Assembly (NCBI GenBank): GCA_016719015.1
Contig: JADKAZ010000001.1
Span: 372,001-436,000 of the forward strand
DNA from: Chitinophagaceae bacterium
GTDB taxonomy: Bacteria > Bacteroidota > Bacteroidia > Chitinophagales > Chitinophagaceae
DNA length: 64,000 bases
Direction: 5' to 3'
How positions within the stretch are numbered: the stretch's first letter is position 1; every line of letters begins with the position of its first letter. The notes under the pieces are model-generated. The model made no database searches and was not told the DNA's origin. It saw only the letters and a program-made list of their open reading frames with translations. The translations under genes were made by a program, and so were the position numbers. Positions 42,095 to 52,054 of this stretch are shown one piece after another.

Positions 42095-42124
42095 TTTGCG
42101 ACAGATTCCCAACCATTACCTTTG
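42095..42124 (+). promoter_or_regulatory. Promoter of the RluD-family gene
   Basis: TTTG (42095-42098) and TACCTTTG (42117-42124), spaced 18 bases, match the Bacteroidota promoter. The start codon at 42130 is 5 bases further, giving a very short or leaderless transcript. Confidence 0.7.
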
Positions 42125-42129
42125 CCGCT

Positions 42130-43191
42130 ATGCAGGAAGAATCAGTAAAAGACAACCCGGATATTGAGGATAATAACGATGACCTGTACGAACGGTTCAG
42201 CATTATTATTGATAAAGGCCAGGAGCAACTGAGAATTGATAAATTCCTGGTGAATCGTATTGAAGGTGCTACCCGTAACAAAGTTCAAAAGGCTATTAAT
42301 TCTGGTATGGTGCTGGTAAATGAAACACCTGTAAAATCCAACTATAAAGTAAAGCCATTCGACGCTATTATAGTCTACTCAGATATGAGTCCGGAGGACA
42401 CCAGTGTTGTACCCGAAAAGATGGATTTGAATATTGTCTACGAAGATGCCGACCTGATGATCATCAATAAACCTGCCGGTATGGTGGTGCACCCCGGTAG
42501 TGGCAATTATACCGGCACCTTGCTGAACGGAGTTTCCTATTACCTGCAACAACAAAATCCAAACCTATCTGAAGACACATTACCCAGATTCGGTCTGGTT
42601 CATCGAATAGATAAAAACACCAGCGGTCTCCTGGTGCTGGCAAAAACAGATAAAGCAATGCGGCATCTTGCCAAACAATTTTTCGACCATACCACCAGCC
42701 GGAAATATGTAGCATTGGCATGGGGTGATATAAAAGATGACGAAGGAACAATTGTTGCACATGTAGGCCGTAATCTTCGTTTCAGAAAACTCTTTGAAGC
42801 ATATCCCGAAGGCGACCACGGTAAAGAGGCCATTACTCATTACAAAGTAATAGAACGGTTTGGTTATGTTACGTTGGTAGAATGTATTTTGGAAACGGGC
42901 CGCACCCACCAGATTAGAGTACATATGAAATACCTCGGCCACCCATTATTCAATGATGATTTTTATGGGGGTGATAAAATTGTAAAAGGAACTGTGTATA
43001 CCAAGTACAAGCAATTTGTAGATAATTGTTTCACTATTTGCAAAAGGCAGGCCCTTCATGCAAAAACGCTGGGATTTATTCATCCAACCACAGGTGAACA
43101 GATGTTTTTTGAAACGCAACTTCCAGCCGATATGGAACAGGTAATTGAAAAATGGAGAAAATATGCAGGGTCAATTGGAAAAGTCGAATAG
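42130..43191 (+). CDS. RluA/RluD-family 23S rRNA pseudouridine synthase
   Basis: A 353-residue enzyme. An acidic N-terminal tail is followed by an S4 RNA-binding domain (LRIDKFLVNRIEGATRNKVQ, about 37-56) and the catalytic domain with INKPAGMVVHPGSGNYTGTL, the RluD signature LVHRIDKNTSGLLVLAKTD (catalytic Asp), and LETGRTHQIRVHMKYLGHP. RluD modifies helix 69 of 23S rRNA; the match is good but the site specificity is inferred. Its last 21 bases overlap the convergent gene at 43171. Confidence 0.9.
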   Translation: MQEESVKDNPDIEDNNDDLYERFSIIIDKGQEQLRIDKFLVNRIEGATRNKVQKAINSGMVLVNETPVKSNYKVKPFDAIIVYSDMSPEDTSVVPEKMDLNIVYEDADLMIINKPAGMVVHPGSGNYTGTLLNGVSYYLQQQNPNLSEDTLPRFGLVHRIDKNTSGLLVLAKTDKAMRHLAKQFFDHTTSRKYVALAWGDIKDDEGTIVAHVGRNLRFRKLFEAYPEGDHGKEAITHYKVIERFGYVTLVECILETGRTHQIRVHMKYLGHPLFNDDFYGGDKIVKGTVYTKYKQFVDNCFTICKRQALHAKTLGFIHPTTGEQMFFETQLPADMEQVIEKWRKYAGSIGKVE

Positions 43192-44115
43192 CGTAGCAGT
43201 AAACAATCCCCTCTCCCTCTTTTTGAAAACAACATCCCAGTTACCAATATAACGGAGCAATTTTGGAACAAGGTAGTTTCCATACTTTGTCATTTGCACC
43301 TCCATGTGTACATCAAAATCATATACACCTGCATCATAAGACATATCATAATTGCGGGCCATTACTTCCATCGTTTTTGTGCTGAACCAGGTTACCATGC
43401 TATCTATAACGATACTGTTCTTTTCTCCTCCACTCAAATCAGTCTTAGCCTTTATAGAAAATACGTAACAGGACTCCCCTTCAAATTCACCAAAATCAAT
43501 AATGAAATCATAGAGCCGGGCTTTGTCCGGATCAAAGATGTTTATCTTATCTCCTATAAATGGAATACCAGGTATTTTTTTACCAGGATTAAAGAAAAGC
43601 ATTTTCAACTGCTCCTTTCTTTTTTCCATACCGCTTTGCGATTGTGGACGAAAGTCAATTCCCTTTACAATATTTGTTTCGCCGCACACGGAGGCTTTTG
43701 TAAAAAAAAGACCGGCATACAACTCACCCGTATTGTAATTATAACCTCCGTTATCATTATAAAAATCCCCGCTGACCTTTTCGCTTATCACTTCCATACT
43801 GCGGCAATCAGCCAACCGGGTTTGTTTGGTTTTACTGACCAGTGACGCTTTTATTTTTCCTTTTTTATCTTTTATCCTGATATCATTCCAGGCGGTATAC
43901 CCAAGAAGGTGAAGATTACGAAAGGCTTTATAAAATGTAGTGTCATTTTTAACCTGGTCAATAAACCGGGGCACATTTAAGTCGGTTCGGAGAATAACCT
44001 CTGTCAGGCTCACCATTTTAGACAGTCTTTCGGTATCCAGGGAGTCCTCTTCCTGGGCTAAAGCAGAAAAAGAAAAAAAAATATAAATCAACCCGCTCAG
44101 TATTTTCAGCGTCAT
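43171..44115 (-). CDS. Secreted hypothetical protein
   Basis: A 314-residue exported protein with signal peptide MTLKILSGLIYIFFSFSALAQ. The mature part is beta-rich, with alternating aromatic residues and a DFGEFEGESCYVFSIKAK segment resembling the lipid-binding outer-membrane lipoprotein-sorting-like or DUF-type carboxypeptidase-associated folds, but I cannot name a family. Two Cys pairs (CRSMEV, VCGE) may form a disulfide. There is no T9SS tail. It is divergent from the TPR gene. Confidence 0.65.
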   Translation of the reverse strand: MTLKILSGLIYIFFSFSALAQEEDSLDTERLSKMVSLTEVILRTDLNVPRFIDQVKNDTTFYKAFRNLHLLGYTAWNDIRIKDKKGKIKASLVSKTKQTRLADCRSMEVISEKVSGDFYNDNGGYNYNTGELYAGLFFTKASVCGETNIVKGIDFRPQSQSGMEKRKEQLKMLFFNPGKKIPGIPFIGDKINIFDPDKARLYDFIIDFGEFEGESCYVFSIKAKTDLSGGEKNSIVIDSMVTWFSTKTMEVMARNYDMSYDAGVYDFDVHMEVQMTKYGNYLVPKLLRYIGNWDVVFKKRERGLFTATLFDFSN

Positions 44116-44200
44116 CCTGCAAATTAGATTTTTGAACTGAAAAATGCTTGAGAATATAAGCCGGAACGCTTACTTTTATCCACTAATCAAAAAACCTTGT

Positions 44201-44929
44201 ATGATGAAAAAGTTACTACCGTTTTTTACCTTATTACTAATGGCTTCGGCTGGTTCAGCGCAGGATGCAGAGGCAATGAAGAGCCATTACCTGAAAGTGT
44301 ATAACCAGGCCATAAAGTATAATGATGTTAATGCCGCCATTAACGGACTGTATGGTTATCTGGCAGTTGACAACAGCCTGCCCTACAAAGACACATTGTC
44401 TATGCTGTATTTTTCCACTAAATCTTATTACAGCTCCCTTATGTTGGCCGAAGAAGTATATAAAGCCGATGCAAACAATATGCTGGCAATGGCTAGAGCT
44501 GCGGAGTGTTATGACGAACTGGGTGACCCCAAAACCGCTACCACCTTGTTTGAGCAAGTAACACCAAAAACTAAAAATCCTTATCACATTTATAAACTGG
44601 CAACTGCACAGTACCAATTAAAAAGAACAGTAGAAAGTGAAATGTCAGCCAGGGCAGTATTAGCAGATACCAACAGCAAAAAAATCGGGGTGAATTTTAC
44701 TATGGTTAATGGCGAGCAGCAGGCAGTTCCAATTAATGCTGCAGCAGCTAATTTACTGGGTGTACTAAAAATGGATGCAAAGAATTATGCCGGAGCGAAA
44801 GTTGATTTCCAGCAGGCATTAACACTCTTCCCCAATTTTGGAGGTGCAAAGCAAAATCTTGAAGTATGTGAAAAGAATCTGAAACCAGCTGCTAAAACTG
44901 GTACAAAACCTGCTACCAAACCCAAATAG
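44201..44929 (+). CDS. Secreted tetratricopeptide-repeat protein
   Basis: A 242-residue protein with signal MMKKLLPFFTLLLMASAGSAQ. Helical TPR-like units follow (NAAINGLYGYLAVDNSLPY, ANNMLAMARAAECYDELGDP, YAGAKVDFQQALTLFPNFGG), then a short Lys/Thr/Pro tail (AAKTGTKPATKPK). It probably acts as a periplasmic scaffold; the partner is unknown. Start ATG at 44201 chosen to give the signal peptide. It is followed by a strong terminator and stands alone. Confidence 0.72.
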   Translation: MMKKLLPFFTLLLMASAGSAQDAEAMKSHYLKVYNQAIKYNDVNAAINGLYGYLAVDNSLPYKDTLSMLYFSTKSYYSSLMLAEEVYKADANNMLAMARAAECYDELGDPKTATTLFEQVTPKTKNPYHIYKLATAQYQLKRTVESEMSARAVLADTNSKKIGVNFTMVNGEQQAVPINAAAANLLGVLKMDAKNYAGAKVDFQQALTLFPNFGGAKQNLEVCEKNLKPAAKTGTKPATKPK

Positions 44930-44954
44930 CATAAATTCTGTTTTTCGATACGAT

Positions 44955-44988
44955 AAAAAGAGAAGGTTATATTCCTTCTCTTTTTTTA
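44955..44988 (+). terminator. Terminator of the TPR gene
   Basis: AAAAAGAGAAGG (44955-44966) pairs perfectly with CCTTCTCTTTTT (44974-44985), with T continuing after it. Possibly bidirectional. Confidence 0.9.
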
Positions 44989-45177
44989 TGATTGCCATGC
45001 AACCTTAGTGTTAAACATGATGTACCTGTTATAATATTAATTAAATACTCTTTACTAAGAGCAGCTATATATCAATGATTCAATCCAGCCTGTTGTATAA
45101 AAGGAAATAAATAATTAGCCCTTTTATTAAACGTCTTAATAGGAGTACACATAAATCAACCTCTCCGATATCTTTAA

Positions 45178-45208
45178 AATAAAAAGAAGGCCACGAAGGG
45201 CCTTCTTT
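45178..45208 (-). terminator. Terminator of cassette A
   Basis: AAAGAAGGCC (45183-45192) with GGCCTTCTTT (45199-45208); the minus strand continues TTTATTTTA. Nearly the same hairpin ends cassette B. Confidence 0.85.
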
Positions 45209-45237
45209 ACTTTATGTGGTTTTTTCAAGTATCGCCA

Positions 45238-45978
45238 TTAATCAGTTTTTGTTTGTGCTCCGGTAGAATTATTACCAGAAGGGGTTTTTTCAGTTTCTGC
45301 TTTAATTACCGGCGGTGCTACTGGTGTAGTTGCATTTGTTTTTTGAGTAACGGGTTTTACATCTTGTGGAGTTGTAGTACCAGCACCCTGCCTGAACTCA
45401 ACTTTTTCAACTGTTTGTTTTGTCTTTGATGCCTCAACTGGAATACTGCCATCCAATGGTTGAGCCGGGTTGCTTTTTAACTGTACAGGGGTAGGGGCAG
45501 AACGGTTAACCACTTGCTTGTCTGCAACAGCTGAGCCATCCCATGCAGGAGTAGTGGCAGGCAATTTAAACTGCTCGGGCACCTCCGGCTTTGGTGTGGT
45601 TTCTTTAGCCGCTGTTTTTGTAATAGAAGCATCTGCCTTTCCTTGTACCGGCTTTATGTTGTTATCATTTTCAGACTTTTTTTCTGCAGGCTCAACTTTT
45701 GCAGGAGCAGGTCTTGCATCAGATGGGTTGACGGTCACAACATCTAAATTCCTGTTTTGGGCAGCGGCAATTTTATTTGCCTCCATTTGTTTTTTCAAAG
45801 CATCCTGCTCTGCTTTATACTGGCTGTAAGGTTTGCCATTTATGGTAGGCTGGGCCACACCGTTCAGTCGATTAGCTTCCTCAACAGTAAGCGATTTTGA
45901 AGGGGCCCCGGGAGAATTCTGGCCAAAGCCACAAATTACACACAGCATAAAGCCAGACCCAAATAGTATTCTTTTCAT
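45238..45978 (-). CDS. Secreted Lys/Pro/Thr-rich tail protein of cassette A
   Basis: A 246-residue exported protein with signal MKRILFGSGFMLCVICGFGQ. After it comes the motif PTINGKPYSQYKAEQDA (about residues 43-60), shared with the cassette B protein, and then a long low-complexity region rich in Lys, Pro, Thr, Val and Ala, probably disordered. It starts 10 bases after the giant fibre gene, so it belongs to the same transcript. Function unknown; in cassette C a comparable tail is fused to the giant protein, which suggests physical association. Confidence 0.7.
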   Translation of the reverse strand: MKRILFGSGFMLCVICGFGQNSPGAPSKSLTVEEANRLNGVAQPTINGKPYSQYKAEQDALKKQMEANKIAAAQNRNLDVVTVNPSDARPAPAKVEPAEKKSENDNNIKPVQGKADASITKTAAKETTPKPEVPEQFKLPATTPAWDGSAVADKQVVNRSAPTPVQLKSNPAQPLDGSIPVEASKTKQTVEKVEFRQGAGTTTPQDVKPVTQKTNATTPVAPPVIKAETEKTPSGNNSTGAQTKTD

Positions 45979-45988
45979 ATTTTAAATT

Positions 45989-48900
45989 TTAACGGTTAAT
46001 TAATGTAATAGACAAATTGCAATAGTTATTAGCGTCTATAGTATTGAAGGTAGTCCCATTTGCATAACTCCAGATGCTTATTCTATCACCAGCATTAAGT
46101 CTTCTTGAAATACTGACCTTTGAACCTGGGAAAGTATTAGCTACGGCGGACTCACGACTATCAATTATTTGAGTGCCGTTCACAAAGACCAAAAGACTTG
46201 AATAGCCGTTGCCTGCCACCTGAAAAAATCCCAAATTAGAAGCTATACTATAAACCCCTGATACCGGAACAGTATACTCTCCATTCAAGGGGTTATAATT
46301 AGCGCCACCGTCTTCATACACTATTGTCTGCCATTGTGTAATGGGGGTGTATGCAAATGGAATATTTACAGAAGCAGACATATTTGTTAATTGTATCCCA
46401 ACCGGACCCTGCCAGGTAGCGTTACCCGTTGCATCACTGGTTAGTACATAACCATCGGCTTCGCCGATATTTTGAAACTGTACGCCACCGCCTTGTGTAA
46501 GCAGAGCAAGGCCAGGGCCACCACCAGAAATTAGTGCCCGTAATGCTGTTCCAGTTCTTGAAACGGCTGCTACTCCAATTCCTGATTGAGAAATACCCTG
46601 TACACCTGTATTTCCATCAGTGCCAGCTCCAAGTATTGCATCGGGGGTATTAAGTTTCGCAATTGTCCCGACAGCAAAATTGCTTCTTTGAGCAAAAAAT
46701 GCATTATTTCCAAAAGCAACAAATGATGATATGTCATTTATTACACCATCGCTAAGTACCTTCGAAGCAGAGATATTTGGTTCATTATCCTGTCTGACTA
46801 ACATACCACCTTTACCGGTACCTGTATTATCAACATGCAGATTTGCCACTGGAGAAACAGTTCCGATACCAACGTTCAAAGTAGCATCATCAAAAGTCAT
46901 CGCTTTACCACCAGTAGCTACATCGGCTCCATTTAAGGTTACATGCATTTTACCCGTTGCCTGCTCCAGGTATAGACCACCTACTTCTACATCGCCAATC
47001 ATAAGAGCTGGCTCAGGAGAGGTAGGAGTAGGATAAATGTTCAGTGAGTTTACATTATAAAAAGCAGAGTTACCTACTTTTATAGCATTACCATTGTCCT
47101 GTATCATAGAATTACCCAAAGTAGTTCCGTTCGGTGTCCATTTTGGCAAATAGTTCAACGTACCACTGCCACTTACAATTCCTGCAGTCGCAGCATCTTC
47201 CCAGGTAGCTTGTCCTGTTCCGCTGGTTGTTGTTAATATGCGGTTCACACCTTCATTGATACCTGTTAATTGTACACCACCTAATGTTCTTAAAGCAGTA
47301 GTACCACCAGTAAAATAACCACCAGCACCAGTACCTGCTGCTGTGTTACCTACTACACCAAAACTACTTGGATTAAGTCCTTGTCCATATACAGCTGCAT
47401 TTGCAGGTCCATATTGCTGCGCAAAGACGGCATGATTTCCGGCGGAGCCTGCATGAAGACCATAATTAGTGGGGCTTGAAGTAACGATACCAACCCCGGT
47501 TGTTGCTGCTGCTACCAATGCAGCATGTGTAGCCTCACCCGGAAAACCTGTTCCAGAAACTGAAGTAGCCCGGATACCCCATGAACCAACATTTGCAGCA
47601 GGATTTGTTCCGTGTAATGATGCTGTTGTATTCGCAACATTATTATTCCAGAAAAAACCAGCGTTACCAGTACCATCAGTAGAGCCATATACTGCAGGTT
47701 GGCTATTTGCCGGATTATATATATCAAACCAACCGGCAACGGCAGCTCCTGAGCTTATCCCCTGAACTGCCGGCCCTATTCCATTAGTTGTTCCCACTAA
47801 AGTTGCAAACCCACTGCCAGAATTATTATTAAGAAAATAGCCAGAGTGATTACTATTTGATTGTCCATATACTCCAATACCTGTAGTAGAGGAGCCATAT
47901 ACGCCAATACCAGCTGGGGTTGTACCAAACACACCCCAACCACTACCGTTCTGACTACCATAGACACCAATACCTAATCCACCAGTACCATTATTTATAC
48001 CTCTGACACCTGCGGAGAAACCACCGGGTGCTGAAGAAGTTATTACACCACGAACTGCCACTGCACTACCATCTGTATTATTGCTTTCTCCCAGCATCGC
48101 ATCTGGTCCGCCGGTGGCTGGTACAGAAAGAGCATGCAGTTTTGCCGTTGGAGTTACAGTACCAATACCAACATTGGTAGTTGCACCATCCCATGTCATT
48201 ACTTTAGTACCTGAAGCTGCATTATAATCATTTACTGTAAGATGTGTTTTGTTGGTTGCATTTTCAAGATAAATACCGCTCCTGTTTCCTAAACCACTGT
48301 TACCTTGTAAACTCAACACGGCATCATTGCCCGTTGAACTTGTATTAATGACGGTCAATGTATTATTATCTGCAAATTCTAAACCTAATCCCATTCTTAC
48401 CCTGTTGCCATCATCCCAGCTTAGTGAGTTGCCGAGATTTGTTCCGTTGGGTGTCCACTTAGCCATCCTGTTCAGTGTACCTGAACCAGTTACTAAACCA
48501 ATTGCAGCAGGAGTTTGCCAGCTACCATTACCTACTGCATCACTGGCAAATACTTTATTCAAACCTTCAGTGCCATCAACAATAGACACACGGCCTGCAA
48601 AAGCACCGGCCCAGTTGTTAGCACCTAATGGAGCACTACCATATACACCTATGTTATTTACACCGTTATCGGCAGCACCCATAACGCCATAGTTATTACC
48701 ACCAGTACCTGTTGCAGTACCACGGAGACCAGCACCTGTGGAATAATTCGTTCCACCTGCATCACCTCTTACACCAGAACTCTCAACACGGCCACCAGTA
48801 CCTGTATTGCGACCCCATACCCCTCTCCATTCTCCATCGGCAATTACGCCATGTCCATTGGCTCCATCTAAGTTGCCACCAGTAAATATGGATGCCCTTG

Positions 48901-50497
48901 TAGTAATAGCTCCTGTTGTACCTGTTCCATTTACATGGAGTTTATAAGTAGTGGTTCCTGGTGTAGCAGTTCCAATACCAACAGCACCTTCAATGATTGC
49001 TCCATTGAGCGGAGCTGCTGTTGTTCCGGAATAAGCAGCACCCACTGCTAAATTTCCTTCTACATCTAATACACTTTGAGGCTGGTCGCTGAACACCATA
49101 TTTCCAATAGCAGTTTTGCCACCGGGCATCATTTGAATGTTCATGCCTCCTACGTCATTCCAAAGTCTGAATTTATTGCCACCGGCAAATGACTGAAAGT
49201 TGTCTATTATCCAATGATTCGGTGCACCGAAAAGCGTTCCTTCCTGGAAACGAAGTTCTCCACCTTCCTGAAGACTTGTATTATTGATTCGTTGAATACC
49301 TGCTACTTCAAGTTTATTGACTGCGGCAGGAGTTGCTGTACCCACTCCCACACTTGTACCATCATCAAAAATCTGTGAGTTACCAAGATTGGTACCGTTA
49401 GGAGTCCACTTGGGAACAAAATTCAATGTACCACTTCCTGTTACGATACCCACAGCTGCAGGACTCTGCCAGGTGGCATCACCATTGCCGGGTATTGTTG
49501 CCAGTATCCGGTTCGCTGCTTCATTAATTCCTGTAAGACGAACCCCGCCTGCTGTTCTTAATGCTCTTGTTGTCGCATTGGTGCTGGTAAAATCTCCTGC
49601 CCAACCTGTACCATTGCTGTTTACATTTAATGTAGCTGCTGCATTGGCCGCATTTGTATTGCTGAATGAACCAGCATTACTTGTATTACTCTGACCAAAC
49701 ACACCGACACCTGATGTAGATGAACCATTTACACCTGTACCTGATGACGAAGATCCGTTTACCCCGATACCAGATGTTGTAGCACCATTTACACCGATAC
49801 CACCTGGTGTGGTACCATACACTCCCCAGCCACTGCCAGCCTGGCTACCATATACTCCTATTCCCAATCCACCCGTACCATTATTAATACCTCTTACACC
49901 TGATGAAAATCCACCCGGTGATGTTGATGATATTGTTCCTGTAATCGCATACGCATTGCCATCTGTACTGGCACTTGTTCCCGTAAAGGCTCCCTGTACT
50001 CCCGTAGTCGCTGAGTTCGTTAATCCTATCAGCGTACTGCCAATCGCTGCCTGTGTTTTTATAAACGGCAACACCAGGTCATTGGCCAATGATGCATACA
50101 ATGCATACGGCACACTGGCTATCTGTGCTGTTCCGATATTGATAAACGTTGTTCCGCCATTGGGGTCTATCTCCACCTGGATGAACTTACTGTTCACTCC
50201 CCAGTTTACACCGGCTATGGTTCCCGTTACATTGCTGGCTCCCGCACTTCCTACCTGTACATTGAATAAACCAAACGGGTTGGTTACCGCAGTTCTTGAT
50301 TCCTGGTACACCGTAGGACCGGCTGCTGCTCCATCATGGATCGTTAAGCGCAGTGTTATCGTTTTGTTCACTAATACATTGCCCACACTGTTGCGGGCCA
50401 CTCCCTGGTAATTGAAAATCCCCGGTGAGGGACTCTGACCAAGGGCTGTTATCGCTGCCAGCAGCGTTACAGTCAATATTGATAAAATCTTTTTCAT
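45989..50497 (-). CDS. Giant fibre-like secreted protein, cassette A, with C1q-like C-terminus
   Basis: A 1502-residue exported protein. Signal MKKILSILTVTLLAAITALG; an N-terminal domain (about 21-150, SPGIFNYQGVARNSVGNVLV, PFGLFNVQVG) almost identical in all three copies; decapeptide-like repeats (GIGVNGATTS, GTGVNGSSTS) near 220-270; then a long Gly/Asn/Thr/Ser-rich stalk with the recurrent segment KWTPNGTNLGNS three times and many GVYG units. The last ~135 residues (NIPFAYTPITQWQTIVYEDG to YCNLSITLINR) look like a C1q/TNF-like jelly-roll. A beta-helical or trimeric surface fibre with a binding tip is inferred. No phage genes are nearby. Confidence 0.75.
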   Translation of the reverse strand: MKKILSILTVTLLAAITALGQSPSPGIFNYQGVARNSVGNVLVNKTITLRLTIHDGAAAGPTVYQESRTAVTNPFGLFNVQVGSAGASNVTGTIAGVNWGVNSKFIQVEIDPNGGTTFINIGTAQIASVPYALYASLANDLVLPFIKTQAAIGSTLIGLTNSATTGVQGAFTGTSASTDGNAYAITGTISSTSPGGFSSGVRGINNGTGGLGIGVYGSQAGSGWGVYGTTPGGIGVNGATTSGIGVNGSSSSGTGVNGSSTSGVGVFGQSNTSNAGSFSNTNAANAAATLNVNSNGTGWAGDFTSTNATTRALRTAGGVRLTGINEAANRILATIPGNGDATWQSPAAVGIVTGSGTLNFVPKWTPNGTNLGNSQIFDDGTSVGVGTATPAAVNKLEVAGIQRINNTSLQEGGELRFQEGTLFGAPNHWIIDNFQSFAGGNKFRLWNDVGGMNIQMMPGGKTAIGNMVFSDQPQSVLDVEGNLAVGAAYSGTTAAPLNGAIIEGAVGIGTATPGTTTYKLHVNGTGTTGAITTRASIFTGGNLDGANGHGVIADGEWRGVWGRNTGTGGRVESSGVRGDAGGTNYSTGAGLRGTATGTGGNNYGVMGAADNGVNNIGVYGSAPLGANNWAGAFAGRVSIVDGTEGLNKVFASDAVGNGSWQTPAAIGLVTGSGTLNRMAKWTPNGTNLGNSLSWDDGNRVRMGLGLEFADNNTLTVINTSSTGNDAVLSLQGNSGLGNRSGIYLENATNKTHLTVNDYNAASGTKVMTWDGATTNVGIGTVTPTAKLHALSVPATGGPDAMLGESNNTDGSAVAVRGVITSSAPGGFSAGVRGINNGTGGLGIGVYGSQNGSGWGVFGTTPAGIGVYGSSTTGIGVYGQSNSNHSGYFLNNNSGSGFATLVGTTNGIGPAVQGISSGAAVAGWFDIYNPANSQPAVYGSTDGTGNAGFFWNNNVANTTASLHGTNPAANVGSWGIRATSVSGTGFPGEATHAALVAAATTGVGIVTSSPTNYGLHAGSAGNHAVFAQQYGPANAAVYGQGLNPSSFGVVGNTAAGTGAGGYFTGGTTALRTLGGVQLTGINEGVNRILTTTSGTGQATWEDAATAGIVSGSGTLNYLPKWTPNGTTLGNSMIQDNGNAIKVGNSAFYNVNSLNIYPTPTSPEPALMIGDVEVGGLYLEQATGKMHVTLNGADVATGGKAMTFDDATLNVGIGTVSPVANLHVDNTGTGKGGMLVRQDNEPNISASKVLSDGVINDISSFVAFGNNAFFAQRSNFAVGTIAKLNTPDAILGAGTDGNTGVQGISQSGIGVAAVSRTGTALRALISGGGPGLALLTQGGGVQFQNIGEADGYVLTSDATGNATWQGPVGIQLTNMSASVNIPFAYTPITQWQTIVYEDGGANYNPLNGEYTVPVSGVYSIASNLGFFQVAGNGYSSLLVFVNGTQIIDSRESAVANTFPGSKVSISRRLNAGDRISIWSYANGTTFNTIDANNYCNLSITLINR

Positions 50498-51141
50498 GTT
50501 TCTTGTTTATTTAGTTTTTGGTTATGGCTTTATTTCTCATTGAGTTTGATCACCTTCAATCCGCTGTGACGGATCACCTGGATATTATCTCCGGGACGGT
50601 TCATGTCTGGTTTTAAATCGGCTACTACAAAATAGACCCCGTTGGGATAACGGCTGATGTCAAACAACTCGATACGGCAACAGCCATCATAATGATAGCT
50701 CTTCGACATCAGTACCTGGCCCATCGAGTTCACCAACTGTAAACTCATCAGACCCGGGGTACGGACAAAGAAGTCCACTTCAAATTTCCCACTCGTCGGG
50801 TTGGGAAATAATTTGTAGTCTCCTTCATCGAACAATACCGTAAAGGCTGAAATGCCCAACTGGTCGGTACAGGGTTGTAATACACCCTGCGTAACCAAAA
50901 TTGAACTGTCGGGTGGAGCGAAAGCCTGGATCAGCAACAGTTCCCCGAAACTCCACTCATAACGGTAATACGAAGACGCATTGTCATACGTACCGCCAGC
51001 CGCATTCAAAATGGCCGGCACAACACCGTTTACTGGATTTAACGAAGGAACCTGTGCCCTGCTATAAAACGATATAGCAAGAAACACTGCCAGACAAGAA
51101 AGAGTAATTCTTCTTCTCATAAGCGTAAGTTTTAATGGTTA
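49648..51141. repeat. Constant block of cassette A (shared with B and C)
   Basis: About 1.5 kb covering the 5' flank of the 196-residue gene, the whole gene, the 33-base spacer and the first ~280 codons of the giant gene. It is nearly identical at the nucleotide level to 54750-56237 and 59518-61012. Similarity between A and B runs further, to about 49345 in A. Confidence 0.8.
50530..51120 (-). CDS. Short T9SS-sorted protein, cassette A
   Basis: A 196-residue exported protein: signal MRRRITLSCLAVFLAISFYS, a ~75-residue head (NASSYYRYEWSFGELLLIQA, then ILVTQGVLQPCTD), and from residue ~105 a type A T9SS sorting domain (FPNPTSGKFEVDF, LVNSMGQVLMSKSY, ISRYPNGVYFVVADL) ending VIRHSGLKVIKLNEK. The cargo part is very small, so the protein is mainly a surface anchor. 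It precedes the giant fibre gene by 32 bases, so the two are probably co-expressed. Copies A and B are identical or nearly so. Confidence 0.82.
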   Translation of the reverse strand: MRRRITLSCLAVFLAISFYSRAQVPSLNPVNGVVPAILNAAGGTYDNASSYYRYEWSFGELLLIQAFAPPDSSILVTQGVLQPCTDQLGISAFTVLFDEGDYKLFPNPTSGKFEVDFFVRTPGLMSLQLVNSMGQVLMSKSYHYDGCCRIELFDISRYPNGVYFVVADLKPDMNRPGDNIQVIRHSGLKVIKLNEK

Positions 51142-51298
51142 ATAAAAGCACAAAGGGAACCGGTGGATGGCTGTTAAGAGGATAGTGGTGGTCTTTGAAA
51201 ATCCGGTTATGTTTAAATAGGCGGGACACCTAAGATATAAAAATCTTATATTATTCCAAATTAATATTTGGTAATAACGGTTAACGACATTCTGATAT

Positions 51299-51331
51299 TA
51301 AAATAAAAAAGAAGGCCACGAGGGCCTTCTT
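51299..51331 (-). terminator. Terminator of cassette B
   Basis: AAGAAGGCC (51309-51317) with GGCCTTCTT (51323-51331), followed on the minus strand by TTTTTTATTT. It sits 30 bases past the stop of the cassette B tail gene. Confidence 0.88.
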
Positions 51332-51361
51332 AGTATTTGTTTAAACAACAGTTGTAAATGC

Positions 51362-52012
51362 TTAATCCTGTTTTCTGCTATCGCTCATCTTTTTATCACC
51401 ATTAGCAACAGGCTCTGCTTTTGCTTCTTCCTTCACCGCCTTTTCAGCATTGGCGCCAGATACTAATTTGATATCAGCAGGAATGGCAGACTTGGAAACT
51501 TCTGCTGTTTTAGCTGGCTCCACTTTTGTTTTAGAAGCATCAACTGCCGCAGCTGTACCATTGTTACCCACTGCTTCTTCAGTTGTTCTGTTGACGGGTG
51601 CTACTTTTTCAACAGGTGGAGTACCCTTACTATTGCTGGTAGTGCTGTTCTTAGACAAAGTTAGTCTTGCAGGAACCGGAGCATTTTGTTGCTCTTCTTT
51701 TGAAATTAAAGCAGGTTTTACTTCTACAACTTTTACCGGATTACCCATTTCGCTTTTCTTATCAGCAGCTTCTATTTTATTGGGTGTTACACCTGAGGCA
51801 TTATTACCACCATCTGCCAACAGCACCACTTTGCTTTGGTTAGCCCTGGCTGCTTTTATAGCATCCTGCTCAGCTTTATGTTGGCTGTAAGGTTTACCGT
51901 TGATAGTCGGCTCAACTATGCCTGTATTGCCAGCATTATTACCCTTGTTTGTCTGACTATAGCCAGCCAAAACAGCAAACATACCAGCGGTTATTAAAAT
52001 TATTTTTTTCAT
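51362..52012 (-). CDS. Secreted Lys/Ala/Pro-rich tail protein of cassette B
   Basis: A 216-residue exported protein, signal MKKIILITAGMFAVLAGYSQ. It shares EPTINGKPYSQHKAEQDA with the cassette A protein just after the signal, then becomes a low-complexity, charged, probably disordered tail (KVEVKPALISK-like and VEPAKTAEVSK segments). The ATG at 52012 is preferred over a TTG at 52036. It lies 42 bases after the giant gene and before the terminator. Outside the shared motif, conservation with copy A is low. Confidence 0.68.
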   Translation of the reverse strand: MKKIILITAGMFAVLAGYSQTNKGNNAGNTGIVEPTINGKPYSQHKAEQDAIKAARANQSKVVLLADGGNNASGVTPNKIEAADKKSEMGNPVKVVEVKPALISKEEQQNAPVPARLTLSKNSTTSNSKGTPPVEKVAPVNRTTEEAVGNNGTAAAVDASKTKVEPAKTAEVSKSAIPADIKLVSGANAEKAVKEEAKAEPVANGDKKMSDSRKQD

Positions 52013-52054
52013 ATATTTTTTTTTAATGTTAATCAAAAAAGTATGCCAGTGTTA

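Larger units (their letters stand above)
44930..45237. other. Intergenic region between the TPR gene and cassette A
   Basis: About 300 bases, AT-rich, with no ORF of note. It holds two terminators facing each other: one for the TPR gene (44955-44985) and one for the leftward cassette A (45183-45208). Confidence 0.6.
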